From DATLWN01 sp964492895 (lineage in GTDB: Bacteria > Pseudomonadota > Zetaproteobacteria > Mariprofundales > Mariprofundaceae), in NCBI GenBank assembly GCA_964492895.1, contig CAZBLR010000001.1:1-64000 (forward strand): a stretch of DNA of 64,000 nucleotides, in the 5' to 3' direction. Made by a program: the position numbers and the translations under genes. Numbering within the stretch: the stretch's first letter is position 1; the number at the start of each line of letters is the position of its first letter. A model generated the notes under the pieces. That model was given only the letters and a program-made list of their open reading frames with translations. It did no database searches and was not told the DNA's origin. Below, piece after piece: positions 55,893 through 64,000 of the stretch.

Positions 55893-56903
55893 CTAATAAA
55901 CGACGGCGAACAGCACGAAGGCGCCGTACAGTCCCATGTTGACCATCACATGCCTCGGCTGCAGCCGTCCGCTCGCGTGCAGCCAGTACAGCCAGCCCGT
56001 CCCGAGCACCGTCATCAGGATGGCCGCCAGCGCATGCGCATCCCGGATATGCCAGGGCATCAGGAGCATCGCCAGCGCCGGGATCACCGTACCCTGGAAA
56101 ACCATGGCCCCGGTGATGTTGCCGAAGGCCAGCGTATCCCTGGCGCGACGGATCCACAGGATCGAGTTCACCTTCTCCGGCAACTCGGTGGCGACCGGCA
56201 CCACCAGCAGCGACACCAGCAGCGCCGGTACGCCGAGCAGGGTGCTGACCTGCTCCACACCGGAAACGAACAACTTCGCCCCCCATACCAGCATCAGCAG
56301 CGCCACCGCCAACTGCACGGCAGCCACCGCATGGGAATCGCCGAACAGGCGGCCCAGGTACAGGGCGTCGTCGGCCTCGGTCGCATGGCCGTCGGCCACG
56401 AGGCCCTGGCTGCTGCGTATCGTGTCCATCAGGTAGAAGAAGTAGAGGATCAGCAGCACCAACGCCACCGCCGCCTTCAACGGCTGGAAGGACGCCGGCA
56501 TCAATGCCGCCCCGACCACCAGCAGGAAGGCCAGGCCGAACACCTGCAGATCACGCCGCAGGCCGCCGCTCTCGGGCGTGAAGGCTGCGCGCCAGCCGCG
56601 CCGGCGGCCGGCGAACCAGGCCATCAGACCGATGCTGAGCGTGCTGAGCATGAAGGGCGCGCCCAGGATGGCGCCCACGCCCACCGCGTGATTCAGCGCC
56701 GTGTTGCTGCCGCCGGCCACGATCGCCACGATGGGCACGATGGTCTCCGGCATCGCCGTGGCGATGGCCGCGAACACGGAACCGGTCACCCCCTCGGAAA
56801 CCCCGAGGCGCTCGCCCAGATGCTCGACGGCATTGGTGAACGCCTGGGCGGCCAGAAAGACGACCACCAGCGCGGCCAGCAACAGCAGGATGGACTCGAA
56901 CAT
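55893..56903 (-). CDS. Sodium/calcium exchanger family protein
   Basis: Membrane protein of 336 aa with ten or so helices in two homologous halves. The alpha repeats are GSVFAAIATAMPETIVPIVA and LLVVPVATELPEKVNSI, with acidic residues Glu/Pro-Glu as in the Ca2+/cation antiporter (CaCA) family. The long first extracytoplasmic loops of eukaryotic NCX are absent. The ion is a guess. Part of a three-gene minus-strand group with the exchanger at 54477 and the cNMP-domain gene at 56949. Confidence 0.85.
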   Translation of the reverse strand: MFESILLLLAALVVVFLAAQAFTNAVEHLGERLGVSEGVTGSVFAAIATAMPETIVPIVAIVAGGSNTALNHAVGVGAILGAPFMLSTLSIGLMAWFAGRRRGWRAAFTPESGGLRRDLQVFGLAFLLVVGAALMPASFQPLKAAVALVLLILYFFYLMDTIRSSQGLVADGHATEADDALYLGRLFGDSHAVAAVQLAVALLMLVWGAKLFVSGVEQVSTLLGVPALLVSLLVVPVATELPEKVNSILWIRRARDTLAFGNITGAMVFQGTVIPALAMLLMPWHIRDAHALAAILMTVLGTGWLYWLHASGRLQPRHVMVNMGLYGAFVLFAVVY

Positions 56904-56948
56904 CAGGGATCCCTGGGCGACGACGGCAGCGGCCCGGCGCGAACGATG

Positions 56949-57419
56949 CTAGACGCGCCTTCCGGCAATGTATTGCAGCAGGTTCACATGCTCTTCGTTC
57001 ATGTTGCGGATCACACGCGCAGCATGGATCAGGATATAGGCGAACAGCGAATACACGAGATCCTGCTGGCGCTGCATCAGCTCCGAATAGGCGGTGCGGG
57101 TCAGCTTGTACACCGTGCAGTCACCCTTGGCGATCACCGTGGCGCTCGCCTCTTCGCCGGTCAGGAAGGTCATCTCCCCGAACATCGCCCCCTCGTGGAT
57201 GGTGGCCACGCGCGTGGTCTGCTCCCCGTCCTCGCGATCGATCACCGCTGAGCCGGAACGAAGAAGGTAAAGCACCCCGCCGGCCTGCCCCTGCTTGAGC
57301 ATGACCTCACCGGCCTTGAATGCCTGCGGCTGGATGACGCCGGCGAGGATGTCGCGCTCCTCTCCGCTCAGCTTGCGCAACAGCACCTTGTCTTCCAGCC
57401 ACTGAAAATCGATCTCCAC
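56949..57419 (-). CDS. Cyclic-nucleotide-binding-like domain protein
   Basis: Protein of 156 aa consisting of one CNB/CRP-type beta-barrel (residues 15-125) and a C-terminal helix; there is no DNA-binding domain. The phosphate-cassette region reads FGEMTFLTGEEASATV, so the arginine that normally grips the cyclic phosphate is missing and cAMP binding is doubtful. The start is GTG at 57419 with GAGGAGGG upstream. It may act as a regulatory partner of the exchangers. Confidence 0.83.
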   Translation of the reverse strand: MEIDFQWLEDKVLLRKLSGEERDILAGVIQPQAFKAGEVMLKQGQAGGVLYLLRSGSAVIDREDGEQTTRVATIHEGAMFGEMTFLTGEEASATVIAKGDCTVYKLTRTAYSELMQRQQDLVYSLFAYILIHAARVIRNMNEEHVNLLQYIAGRRV

Positions 57420-57477
57420 GAAACCCTCCTCGTCCTGTCAGGCAATGATAACCATCCCTTAGATACAAGCGCAATGT

Positions 57478-58776
57478 ATGCGGCCTGGCAAGCCTCCTTA
57501 TGTCCCGGCGCGCATCCCGGCTGTGGATGAAACGGGCGTTTCCTGCTGCAATACGCCCATGGAATCCGAGTCCGCGTCCGGCATCGTCCCCGCCGTCAAA
57601 TGGCGACAGCATCTGACGTTCGACCTGCCGGCTGCGCGCACGGGCTGCCTGTGGGTCCATGCCTGTTCGATGGGCGAGATCAACTCCGTCGCGCCGCTGG
57701 TGCGCTGGCTGCTGGCGCAGGGATACGACCTGCATCTGACCGTCGTGACGCGCACCGGCTATCAGCAGGCGCACCGCCTGTTCGCCGATGCGGTGACCAT
57801 CTCCTTCCTGCCCTGGGACCTGCCGGGTGCCATGCGCCGGCTGGTGCGCCGCCTGCAGCCGAGGCTGCTGCTGCTGACCGAGACCGAGTTCTGGCCCGGC
57901 ATGCTGGCGGCCTGCCGCCGCAGCGACATCCCGGTCATCGGCATCAACACGCGCATCTCGGATCGCTCCTTCCCCCGCTACATGGCCACCCGGGCCCTGT
58001 GGCGGCGCTGGCTGCGCCCGGTGCATCTGTTCCTGGCCCAGAGCGAGCTGGATGCCTCCCGGCTCGCCTCCCTCGGCATCCCGGCCGGGCACATCCGCGT
58101 GGCCGGCAACCTGAAGTTCGCCATCCGCCCGCCCGAGGCGGATGCCGGTGCCCTGCGCCAGCGCCTGGATCCTCCCGGCGGCAGGCGCCCCATCCTGCTG
58201 ATCGCGAGCACCCACGATGACGAGGAGCGTCGGCTGCTGGCGATGCTGCCCGGCTGGCGCAGCCTGGTGCCGGAGCTGTTGACCGTCGTCGTCCCCCGCC
58301 ATCCGGAGCGCTTCGACACCGTCGCGGCCACGATCGCGGATACAGGACTATCCACAGCGCGCTGGTCCGGACCGCCGCCCGATCGCTGCGACATCTGCCT
58401 GATCGATGCCATGGGTGTGCTGTCCTCGCTGTATACGGTCGCCGATCTGGTCATCATCGGCGGCAGCCTGGCCCCGGTCGGAGGACACAACCCGCTCGAG
58501 GCCGCCATCTGCGGCCGCGGTGTCATCACCGGACCGCACATCGAGAACTTCCGCGACGTCATGCTGCAGATGCAGGCCGCGGGTGCGGCGGTGGTGGCGT
58601 CCGACGACACGGAGCTGGATGCCGTCGTCCGGCGCTTCCTGGCCCACCCGGAGGAACTGCGCCAGCTGCATGCCCAGGCCGCCGCATTCATGACGGACAA
58701 GGCCGCCGTGCTCGAGCGCATCACCGCAGCTCTGCAGCCGTTGTTGCCGCCTTCCGGCGCGGGGGCTGACGCGTGA
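57478..58776 (+). CDS. waaA: Kdo transferase WaaA (KdtA), without the usual N-terminal membrane helix
   Basis: Adds Kdo to lipid A precursor. The 432-aa protein matches from LWVHACSMGEINSVAPLVRWL onward: VVTRTGYQQAHRLF, LTETEFWPGML, GNLKFAI, VPRHPERF and GGSLAPVGGHNPLEAA are all conserved. The first 55 residues are not the hydrophobic anchor of E. coli WaaA, and a stop codon (57460) blocks any extension. Start at 57478 or 57559 (MESESASG) is possible. Its stop overlaps lpxK. Confidence 0.92.
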   Translation: MRPGKPPYVPARIPAVDETGVSCCNTPMESESASGIVPAVKWRQHLTFDLPAARTGCLWVHACSMGEINSVAPLVRWLLAQGYDLHLTVVTRTGYQQAHRLFADAVTISFLPWDLPGAMRRLVRRLQPRLLLLTETEFWPGMLAACRRSDIPVIGINTRISDRSFPRYMATRALWRRWLRPVHLFLAQSELDASRLASLGIPAGHIRVAGNLKFAIRPPEADAGALRQRLDPPGGRRPILLIASTHDDEERRLLAMLPGWRSLVPELLTVVVPRHPERFDTVAATIADTGLSTARWSGPPPDRCDICLIDAMGVLSSLYTVADLVIIGGSLAPVGGHNPLEAAICGRGVITGPHIENFRDVMLQMQAAGAAVVASDDTELDAVVRRFLAHPEELRQLHAQAAAFMTDKAAVLERITAALQPLLPPSGAGADA

Positions 58777-59771
58777 GCGCCCCGTACCGATCCCTGGCCC
58801 GCCGCATCGAGCGATCCTGGTGGCGAGATGCCCCACCGCCGCTGCCGCTCAGGGGGCTGAGCCGCCTCTATGCCTGGCTCGCCCGGCGCGACCAGCGCCA
58901 ACGCCTCGCCCGCCGGCAGGCGCCGCCGCTGCCGCTGATCTCCATCGGCAATATCACCGCCGGCGGCAGCGGCAAGACCCCCTTCGTCATCTGGCTCACC
59001 GGCGCCCTGGTCTCCCGGGGCTACCGGCCGGTCGTCCTGTGCCGCGGCGACGGCGGCACCCTCGGCTCCTCCCCCACCCTCGTCGGCCCGGACATGCCGG
59101 CGGCGACCGCCGGCGACGAGGCCAGGATGCTGGCCGACGCCTGCGCCTGTCCGGTCATCGCCGGCCGGGACCGCGTCGCCGGCGCCGCCATGGCGGCGCA
59201 TTACGGGGATCTGATCCTGCTCGACGACGGCTTCCAGTACCGCCAGCTCGCCCGCGACCTGGATATCGTGCTGGTGCCGACGGCAGGGGTCGGCAACGGC
59301 CATCTGCTGCCGGCGGGACCCTTGCGCGAACCGCTGGCGGCCCTGGAACGGGCCGACCTGGTCGTGCGCACCGGTTCCGGACCCGTCGCGCCGCTGGCGC
59401 TGGCACAGCGTCAGTGGCACTGGCAGGCACGCATCGCCCGTCTCGATGACGCGATGCGAACCGGTGCAGCCGAACCCGGGCATGTGGCCGCGGTCAGCGC
59501 CATCGCCCGACCGGAACGTTTCCACGACGACCTCGCCCGCCACGGGTGCACCGTCGACATGGTCCGCGTGTTCCCCGATCACCATCGCTACAGCCGGCGC
59601 GACATCGAACAGCTCCTGGCCCTGCCCACCCCGGTGGTCGTGACCGCCAAGGATGCCGTCAAGCTGGTACCCCTGTGGCCCCGGGAACGGGCGCTGTGGA
59701 TCGCCCGCCAGCAGGCCGAGGCCGAGGCCGGGTTGATCGAGGCCATCGTGGCGCAGTTGCCGCAGGCATGA
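58773..59771 (+). CDS. lpxK: Tetraacyldisaccharide 4'-kinase
   Basis: Phosphorylates the lipid A disaccharide at the 4' position; inner membrane, 332 aa. Walker A is GNITAGGSGKTP (60-71), with LLDDGFQYRQLARDLDIVLV and AGPLREPL typical. The GTG start at 58773 overlaps the waaA stop. The N-terminal helix is only weakly hydrophobic. Confidence 0.95.
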   Translation: MSAPYRSLARRIERSWWRDAPPPLPLRGLSRLYAWLARRDQRQRLARRQAPPLPLISIGNITAGGSGKTPFVIWLTGALVSRGYRPVVLCRGDGGTLGSSPTLVGPDMPAATAGDEARMLADACACPVIAGRDRVAGAAMAAHYGDLILLDDGFQYRQLARDLDIVLVPTAGVGNGHLLPAGPLREPLAALERADLVVRTGSGPVAPLALAQRQWHWQARIARLDDAMRTGAAEPGHVAAVSAIARPERFHDDLARHGCTVDMVRVFPDHHRYSRRDIEQLLALPTPVVVTAKDAVKLVPLWPRERALWIARQQAEAEAGLIEAIVAQLPQA

Positions 59772-59837
59772 CTCCTTGTGGGGGATGCAAGGCTGGTGGT
59801 AGCCTCGCCAGACCTTGATTTCAGGTTGGGAGCACAC

Positions 59838-60008
59838 ATGCTGGACCGGGAATTGCTCGACATCCTCGCCTGCCCCCAATGCAAGGGCCGGATCGAATAC
59901 AACGCCTCGAAGAGCGCGCTGGTCTGCAAGGCATGCAAGCTGGAATACCCCATCCGCGACGATATTCCGGTCATGCTCATTGACGAGGCCACTCCGCTGA
60001 AGGACTGA
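59838..60008 (+). CDS. ycaR: Trm112-like zinc protein
   Basis: Small protein of 56 aa: MLDRELLDILACPQCKG, with cysteines C12, C15, C30 and C33 forming a zinc site. In many Gammaproteobacteria the gene follows lpxK and precedes kdsB; here kdsB is replaced by an acyltransferase gene. Trm112 activates methyltransferases in eukaryotes; the bacterial role is not settled. The start at 59838 follows GGTTGGGAGC. Confidence 0.92.
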   Translation: MLDRELLDILACPQCKGRIEYNASKSALVCKACKLEYPIRDDIPVMLIDEATPLKD

Positions 60009-60017
60009 TTCCCCACT

Positions 60018-60929
60018 GTGACCCATCACCTGTCGGAACTGGCTGTTCGCCTGCTTTTCTGGACCATCCGCTGCATGCCCGCCCGTCTCGCCGGTGCCGT
60101 CGGCGCCGGCATCGGCCGGGCGTTCAGCGTGCTGGACCGACGGCACTGGCAGGTCGCCATGCGCAACCTGACGCGCATCTACCCCGAGCGACCGCGCCGC
60201 TGGCGCCGTCGCATGGCCCGCGAATCGTTCGCCGAGCTCGGGCGCACCGTGTTCGAGCTGCCGCATATCTACCTGCGCTCACGTGCGTACCTGCGCTCGC
60301 GCGTCGACGTCGAGGGGGAAGAGGCCCTGCGCGCCGCCATGGAAGCGGGCCATGGTGCCATCCTGGTGGCTTGCCACCACAGCAACTGGGAATTCGGTGC
60401 CCTGATGTTCTCCATCCTGGGGCTGCCCACGAACATCATCTACCGCCGCCTGAACAGCCCGGCCCTGGATCAATTCCTGAAGACCTGCCGCGAACGTTTC
60501 GGGGCCCAGATGCGCGATCGCAACCAGAGCCTGCGCTGGCTGCCCAAATCCCTGAAGGAGGGGGCGGTGGCGGCCATCATGATCGACCAGAACCTGAGCA
60601 CCGGCACGCCGGTACCCTTCCTCGGCCATATGGCTGCGACGACGCTGCTTCCGGCCATCTACGCCTACAAGTACCACACACCGGTGTTCGGCGTGGCCCT
60701 GCACCGGATCGGCCGCCGCTTCCGCTTCCGCCTGGAGTTCTGGCCGATCGCGCTGCCGGAGCCGACCGGCGTCAAGGATGCCGACGCCTTTTACGCCATG
60801 AAGGCCATGACGGACAGCTTTTCATCCACCATTCACGCGCGCCCGGAACTCTGGCTATGGAGCCACCGCCGCTGGAACTGCCTGGAAGAGGAGAAGACGC
60901 TGGCCGATGTTGTCTATGGCACGCCATAA
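60018..60929 (+). CDS. Lipid A late acyltransferase (LpxL/HtrB/LpxM family)
   Basis: Membrane-associated acyltransferase of 303 aa that adds a secondary acyl chain to lipid A. The catalytic dyad motif H-x4-E is HHSNWE (H120-E125), and further conserved stretches are YRRLNSPALDQFL, MIDQNLSTGTPVPFLG and ELWLWSHRRWN. The GTG start is nine bases after ycaR. Which position it acylates cannot be told. It overlaps the next gene by 23 bases. Confidence 0.93.
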   Translation: MTHHLSELAVRLLFWTIRCMPARLAGAVGAGIGRAFSVLDRRHWQVAMRNLTRIYPERPRRWRRRMARESFAELGRTVFELPHIYLRSRAYLRSRVDVEGEEALRAAMEAGHGAILVACHHSNWEFGALMFSILGLPTNIIYRRLNSPALDQFLKTCRERFGAQMRDRNQSLRWLPKSLKEGAVAAIMIDQNLSTGTPVPFLGHMAATTLLPAIYAYKYHTPVFGVALHRIGRRFRFRLEFWPIALPEPTGVKDADAFYAMKAMTDSFSSTIHARPELWLWSHRRWNCLEEEKTLADVVYGTP

Positions 60930-61584
60930 ACCGATCGCCAAAAGCCGCTGGCTGCAGGCCCAGAAGGCCACGGTCCAGAAGTGGCACGGCAAGGATGTGC
61001 TGGCCGAACGGCTGGCGCACGCCGAGGCCCATTACCTGCCCCACCTGCAGCCGCTGATCGACAAGCTGCCGCCCAAGCCGACCGTGCTCGACATCGGCAG
61101 CGGGCCGGTCTGCCTCAGCCACTTCATCCCGAACGCCAAGCGCATCTTCATCGATCCGCTGCTGGACGACTTCCAGCGCGCCTATCCCGGCGCCCTGCCG
61201 AGCGGCAAGTACCTGAACTGCATGGCCGAGAGCATCCCGCTGGCGGCGGCCAGTTGCGATCTGGTGCTGAGCTTCAACGCGCTGAGCTACACCCTGAACC
61301 CCGAGCTCGTCATCAACGAGATCGAACGGGTGCTGAAGCCCGACGGCTTCCTGGTCGTCACCATCGACACGGTACCGCCGATGCACGCGCGCCTGCATTA
61401 CCTCGCCGAGCGCTTCATCCCGGCCCTGCGCGACGAGTCCCAGCCCTACCATTATTCCCACCACGGCATCCGCAATACCCTGTCCCGTCATTTCGACATC
61501 ATCGAGGAGCACCAGCTGCAACGGCACACAGGCCTGAGCCATCCCTGCACCGAATGGATGTTCGTCTGCACGCATCATCGCTGA
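60907..61584 (+). CDS. Class I SAM-dependent methyltransferase in the LPS cluster
   Basis: Protein of 225 aa with the SAM motif VLDIGSGPVCLSHF and the later VLKPDGFLVVTID. Start at 60907 or 60916 is possible. It sits between the lipid A acyltransferase and waaF, so a lipid or sugar substrate of the LPS core is the best guess, but family features do not tell the target. Confidence 0.85.
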   Translation: MLSMARHKPIAKSRWLQAQKATVQKWHGKDVLAERLAHAEAHYLPHLQPLIDKLPPKPTVLDIGSGPVCLSHFIPNAKRIFIDPLLDDFQRAYPGALPSGKYLNCMAESIPLAAASCDLVLSFNALSYTLNPELVINEIERVLKPDGFLVVTIDTVPPMHARLHYLAERFIPALRDESQPYHYSHHGIRNTLSRHFDIIEEHQLQRHTGLSHPCTEWMFVCTHHR

Positions 61585-61591
61585 TCCGTCG

Positions 61592-62578
61592 ATGAACGCC
61601 GCTACCGCATCATCCGGCCGTCGCATCCTGATTCTGCCTCCGAACTGGCTGGGCGATGTCATCATGGCCCAGCCGGCCATGCGGGCCATCGCCCAGCACC
61701 ACCGGCATGACCGGCTGTCGATCCATGGCCGTCCGTGGCTGCGTGACGTGCTGCCGTACCTGAACCTGGGCCAGGCCTCCTACGAGGACGCCATGCCGGC
61801 CGCCGACCGCGCCTACCTGTTCCCGAACAGCTTCGGCTCGGCCTGGCGCGCCTGGCGGGGCGGCTGCCGCGAACGCATCGGCTTTACCGGGCAGTGGCGG
61901 CGCCTGCTGCTGACGCAGCCATTGGCGCAGCGGATCGACCAGATCCACGGCCATCATCGCCACTATTTCCTGGACATCCCCACGCAGCTGGGCATCGACA
62001 TACCGGATACGGAGGTGCGGCTGGTCATGCCCGACGGGGCGGCGTCCCGGGGCCGGGAGTCGATGCAGCGGCACGGGCTGGATCCGCAGCGCACCGTCTG
62101 CATCGCCCCCGGCGCCCAGTTCGGGGGTGCCAAGCGCTATCCGGCGGAATCGTATGCCGGGATCGTGGCCCGCCTGTCCGGGGCAGGATGGCATGTGCTG
62201 GTGCTCGGCACCGGGGCCGAACGCGCCATCGGCGACGCGTGCCTTGCCGGTGCCGCCGGCCCCGTCTGGAACAGCGCCGGCGAGACCGGCATGGCCCAGG
62301 TGCTGCAGCTTCTGGGTGCCGGCCGCCTGCTGCTGTGCAACGACTCGGGTCTGATGCATGTCGCCGCCGGGCTGGGCCGGCCCGTGGTCGCCATCTTCGG
62401 CGCCACCGATCCCGCGCGCACGGCGCCGTCGGGGCCGCATGCGCACGTGCTGTTCCATCCGGCACCGTGCAGCCCGTGCCTGCAGCGCGAATGCACGGTG
62501 GCCGGCCAGCCCTGCATGGCCAACGTGTCGCCGGACGAGGTGTTCGCCGCCTGCCTGTCGATGCTGGAGGCCGCGTGA
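61592..62578 (+). CDS. waaF: LPS heptosyltransferase II
   Basis: GT9-family enzyme of 328 aa that adds the second heptose to the inner core. ILPPNWLGDVIMAQPAM and APGAQFGGAKRYPAE are typical of WaaF, and NDSGLMHVAAGLGRPVVAIFGATDPARTAP binds the ADP-heptose. It overlaps waaC by four bases. Confidence 0.93.
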   Translation: MNAATASSGRRILILPPNWLGDVIMAQPAMRAIAQHHRHDRLSIHGRPWLRDVLPYLNLGQASYEDAMPAADRAYLFPNSFGSAWRAWRGGCRERIGFTGQWRRLLLTQPLAQRIDQIHGHHRHYFLDIPTQLGIDIPDTEVRLVMPDGAASRGRESMQRHGLDPQRTVCIAPGAQFGGAKRYPAESYAGIVARLSGAGWHVLVLGTGAERAIGDACLAGAAGPVWNSAGETGMAQVLQLLGAGRLLLCNDSGLMHVAAGLGRPVVAIFGATDPARTAPSGPHAHVLFHPAPCSPCLQRECTVAGQPCMANVSPDEVFAACLSMLEAA

Positions 62579-63597
62579 AGGTCCTCGTGATCAAGCTGTC
62601 GTCGTTCGGCGACATCATCCATGCCCTGCCGGCACTGGAGGATCTGCGCGCCCGGCCGGAGATCGACGAGGTTCACTGGCTGGTCGACGCCCGTTACGCC
62701 TTCGTCGCCGATGCGTTTCCGCCCGACGTGCAGGTCCATCGCATCGCCATGAAAGGCAAGGGGGCCGTGGGCAACACCCTCAAGGCCGCCCGCGCCCTGC
62801 GCCGCCATCATTTCGATGTGGTGCTGGACCTGCAGGGCCTGATCAAGACCGGCATCCTCGCCCGCCTGATCTCCGGCGACGCGTACGGCTTCGACGCCGG
62901 CCAGACCCCGGAATGGCCGAACCAGTGGTTCGTGCGACCGGTACCGTTCCACCGGGATGAAACGCACGTGGTGCAGGTTTACCGGCGCATCGCCGCCGGC
63001 CCCTTCGAGCCCGGCCACCCCGGCGCCCCGATGCCCTACGCCGATCCCGCCATTCCCCTGACCGGGCCCATGACGGACGCCGGACGGGCTACACTCACGG
63101 CATGGGGACTGTCGCCTGCCACCTACGCCGTGCTGCACCTCGGGGGCAGCTATGCGACGAAGCGCCTGCCGGAAGACACCTGGGCGGCCATCGCCGGCGG
63201 TATCCACGCCCGGGGCCTGGTGCCGCTGCTGTTATGGGGCAACGCCGAGGAGCAGGCGACGGCCACACGCATCCAGGCGGCAGCCCCGGCGGCGCGCCTG
63301 GCGCCGGAGCGGCTCGGCATGCCGGCGCTGTGCGGCCTGTTGGGGTCCGCGGCCGCCTACATCGGTGTCGACACCGGTGTCAGCCACCTGGCCGCCGCCG
63401 TCGGTGCCCGCAACATCTGCATCTGGGGACCCACGTCACCGCAGCGCATGGGAGCGATGACCGCCAGCACACGGCATATGGTCGCCGCCGTCGATTGCGG
63501 CCCGTGCTTCAAGCGCAGCTGCGACCAATTCGTCTGCATGCCCGGCATCCGGGCCGATCATGTCCTGGAGGTCTTCGATGAACTCATTGCGCGCTAG
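62575..63597 (+). CDS. waaC: LPS heptosyltransferase I
   Basis: GT9-family enzyme of 340 aa that adds the first heptose to Kdo. VLVIKLSSFGDIIHALPAL and VVLDLQGLIKTGILARL are WaaC hallmarks, and GVDTGVSHLAAAVGARNICIWGPTSPQRMGA is the nucleotide-sugar site. The GTG start at 62575 overlaps the waaF stop. Confidence 0.94.
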   Translation: MKVLVIKLSSFGDIIHALPALEDLRARPEIDEVHWLVDARYAFVADAFPPDVQVHRIAMKGKGAVGNTLKAARALRRHHFDVVLDLQGLIKTGILARLISGDAYGFDAGQTPEWPNQWFVRPVPFHRDETHVVQVYRRIAAGPFEPGHPGAPMPYADPAIPLTGPMTDAGRATLTAWGLSPATYAVLHLGGSYATKRLPEDTWAAIAGGIHARGLVPLLLWGNAEEQATATRIQAAAPAARLAPERLGMPALCGLLGSAAAYIGVDTGVSHLAAAVGARNICIWGPTSPQRMGAMTASTRHMVAAVDCGPCFKRSCDQFVCMPGIRADHVLEVFDELIAR

Positions 63598-64000
63598 TGC
63601 CCTGCTGCTCGCGGCATCGCTGCTGCCGATCCCGGCCCTGGCGGCCGAGGCACCCCTGCCCTGCATGCCGTATGCGGGCGAGGCCATGACCTTCAGCGTG
63701 GACTGGGAATTCATCAATGCCGGCACGGCCACGATGCGCGTCAGCCGCAAGGGCCAGGATGCCTACCGCATCGACACCCTGGCCAAGACCAACAAGTTCC
63801 TCGACATGTTCAAGAAGGTCCGCGACACCATCGTCTCCGAAGGACTGTGCCGGAGCGGCAAGGCCCAGAGCACCGTGTTCGACCTGACGCAGCACGAAAA
63901 CCGCTACCACGCGGTCAAGACGACCCGTTTCCTGTGGCGGCAGGGCAAGGTCGAATACACGCACGACGGCAAGCAGGAGTCCTTCGACGTGCCGGCGGGC
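63578..64000 (+). CDS. DUF3108 exported protein, 5' part (runs off the right edge)
   Basis: The first 141 codons are present: signal peptide MNSLRASALLLAASLLPIPALAAE, then YAGEAMTFSVDWEFINAGTA and RIDTLAKTNKFLDMFKKVRDTI, typical of DUF3108 periplasmic proteins. The function is unknown. The start overlaps the waaC stop by 20 bases, so it is part of the LPS operon. Confidence 0.85.
   Translation, partial: MNSLRASALLLAASLLPIPALAAEAPLPCMPYAGEAMTFSVDWEFINAGTATMRVSRKGQDAYRIDTLAKTNKFLDMFKKVRDTIVSEGLCRSGKAQSTVFDLTQHENRYHAVKTTRFLWRQGKVEYTHDGKQESFDVPAG

Noticed and set aside
54453..57251. A 932-codon open frame on the plus strand
   Set aside because: It runs antisense through two exchangers and the CNB-domain gene. 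It is extremely rich in His, Gln, Arg and Asp, the signature of a reversed frame of membrane genes, and crosses a terminator at its start.

Overview
The window is a 64 kb stretch of GC-rich, densely packed chromosomal DNA from a Gammaproteobacterium. Evidence for this is the cvpA-purF pair, rng/maf, hemW, ispB, mpl, darP and a Kdo/heptose LPS core cluster. Sulfur metabolism genes and several c-type cytochromes suggest a Chromatiales-like or other sulfur-associated lineage, but I cannot name a genus. Two runs of exactly 100 N (41499-41598 and 45906-46005) mark scaffold gaps, so this is a draft assembly. Almost all genes are ordinary housekeeping genes in short operons.

Layout. 1-4.4 kb (minus strand): a sulfur amino-acid operon led by a promoter, a SAM-I riboswitch and an intrinsic terminator. 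The genes run: threonine synthase-like PLP enzyme, MoaD/ThiS-like sulfur carrier, NIL-domain protein, cysteine synthase, MoeB/ThiF-like adenylyltransferase, and the start of a nitrite/sulfite reductase. 4.4-6 kb: two small unknown proteins and an AT-rich RRM RNA-binding protein gene with its own leader and terminator. 6-11.6 kb: FAD oxidoreductase, then radA-cvpA-purF and a lipase. 11.6-20.1 kb: a glycine-zipper lipoprotein, c-type cytochromes, gatCAB, an AsmA-like protein and another cytochrome. 20.3-26.9 kb: purB, a SYLF protein with a decayed second copy nearby, membrane proteins, an alpha/beta hydrolase and ispH. 27-31.3 kb: bcp, coaBC, dut, an Rrf2 regulator, rsmC and a pseudouridine synthase. 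31.4-36.9 kb: a class III cyclase, tRNA-Pro(CGG), ispB, maf, rng, hemW.

37.6-40.4 kb is an accessory patch with lower GC, orphan short hairpins, a 5'-truncated gene fragment, a 1-Cys peroxiredoxin, a GFA-type zinc enzyme and small unknown proteins. 40.5-44.6 kb holds ftsY, a copper-delivery set (Cys/His-rich protein, Sco, PCuAC) and periplasmic thiol proteins (TlpA-like, DsbC). 44.6-54.3 kb holds rph, rdgB, a PEBP protein, a lytic transglycosylase, proS, darP, mpl, an esterase, efp and a DUF1003 protein. 54.4-57.4 kb holds two ion exchangers and a cyclic-nucleotide-binding-like protein. 57.5-64 kb is an LPS lipid A/core cluster: waaA, lpxK, a Trm112-like protein, an LpxL-type acyltransferase, a methyltransferase, waaF, waaC and the start of a DUF3108 protein.

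The two most interesting signals are (1) the SAM-riboswitch sulfur-carrier operon, which looks like a protein-thiocarboxylate route to homocysteine and/or cysteine, and (2) two copies (217-328 and 36943-37085) of a multi-hairpin intergenic element whose stems have diverged by paired changes while the loops A(C/T)GGAC, ACCGCGCTTTT and CAGGGA(C/T)G are kept. The GGA-containing loops resemble CsrA/RsmA binding sites.
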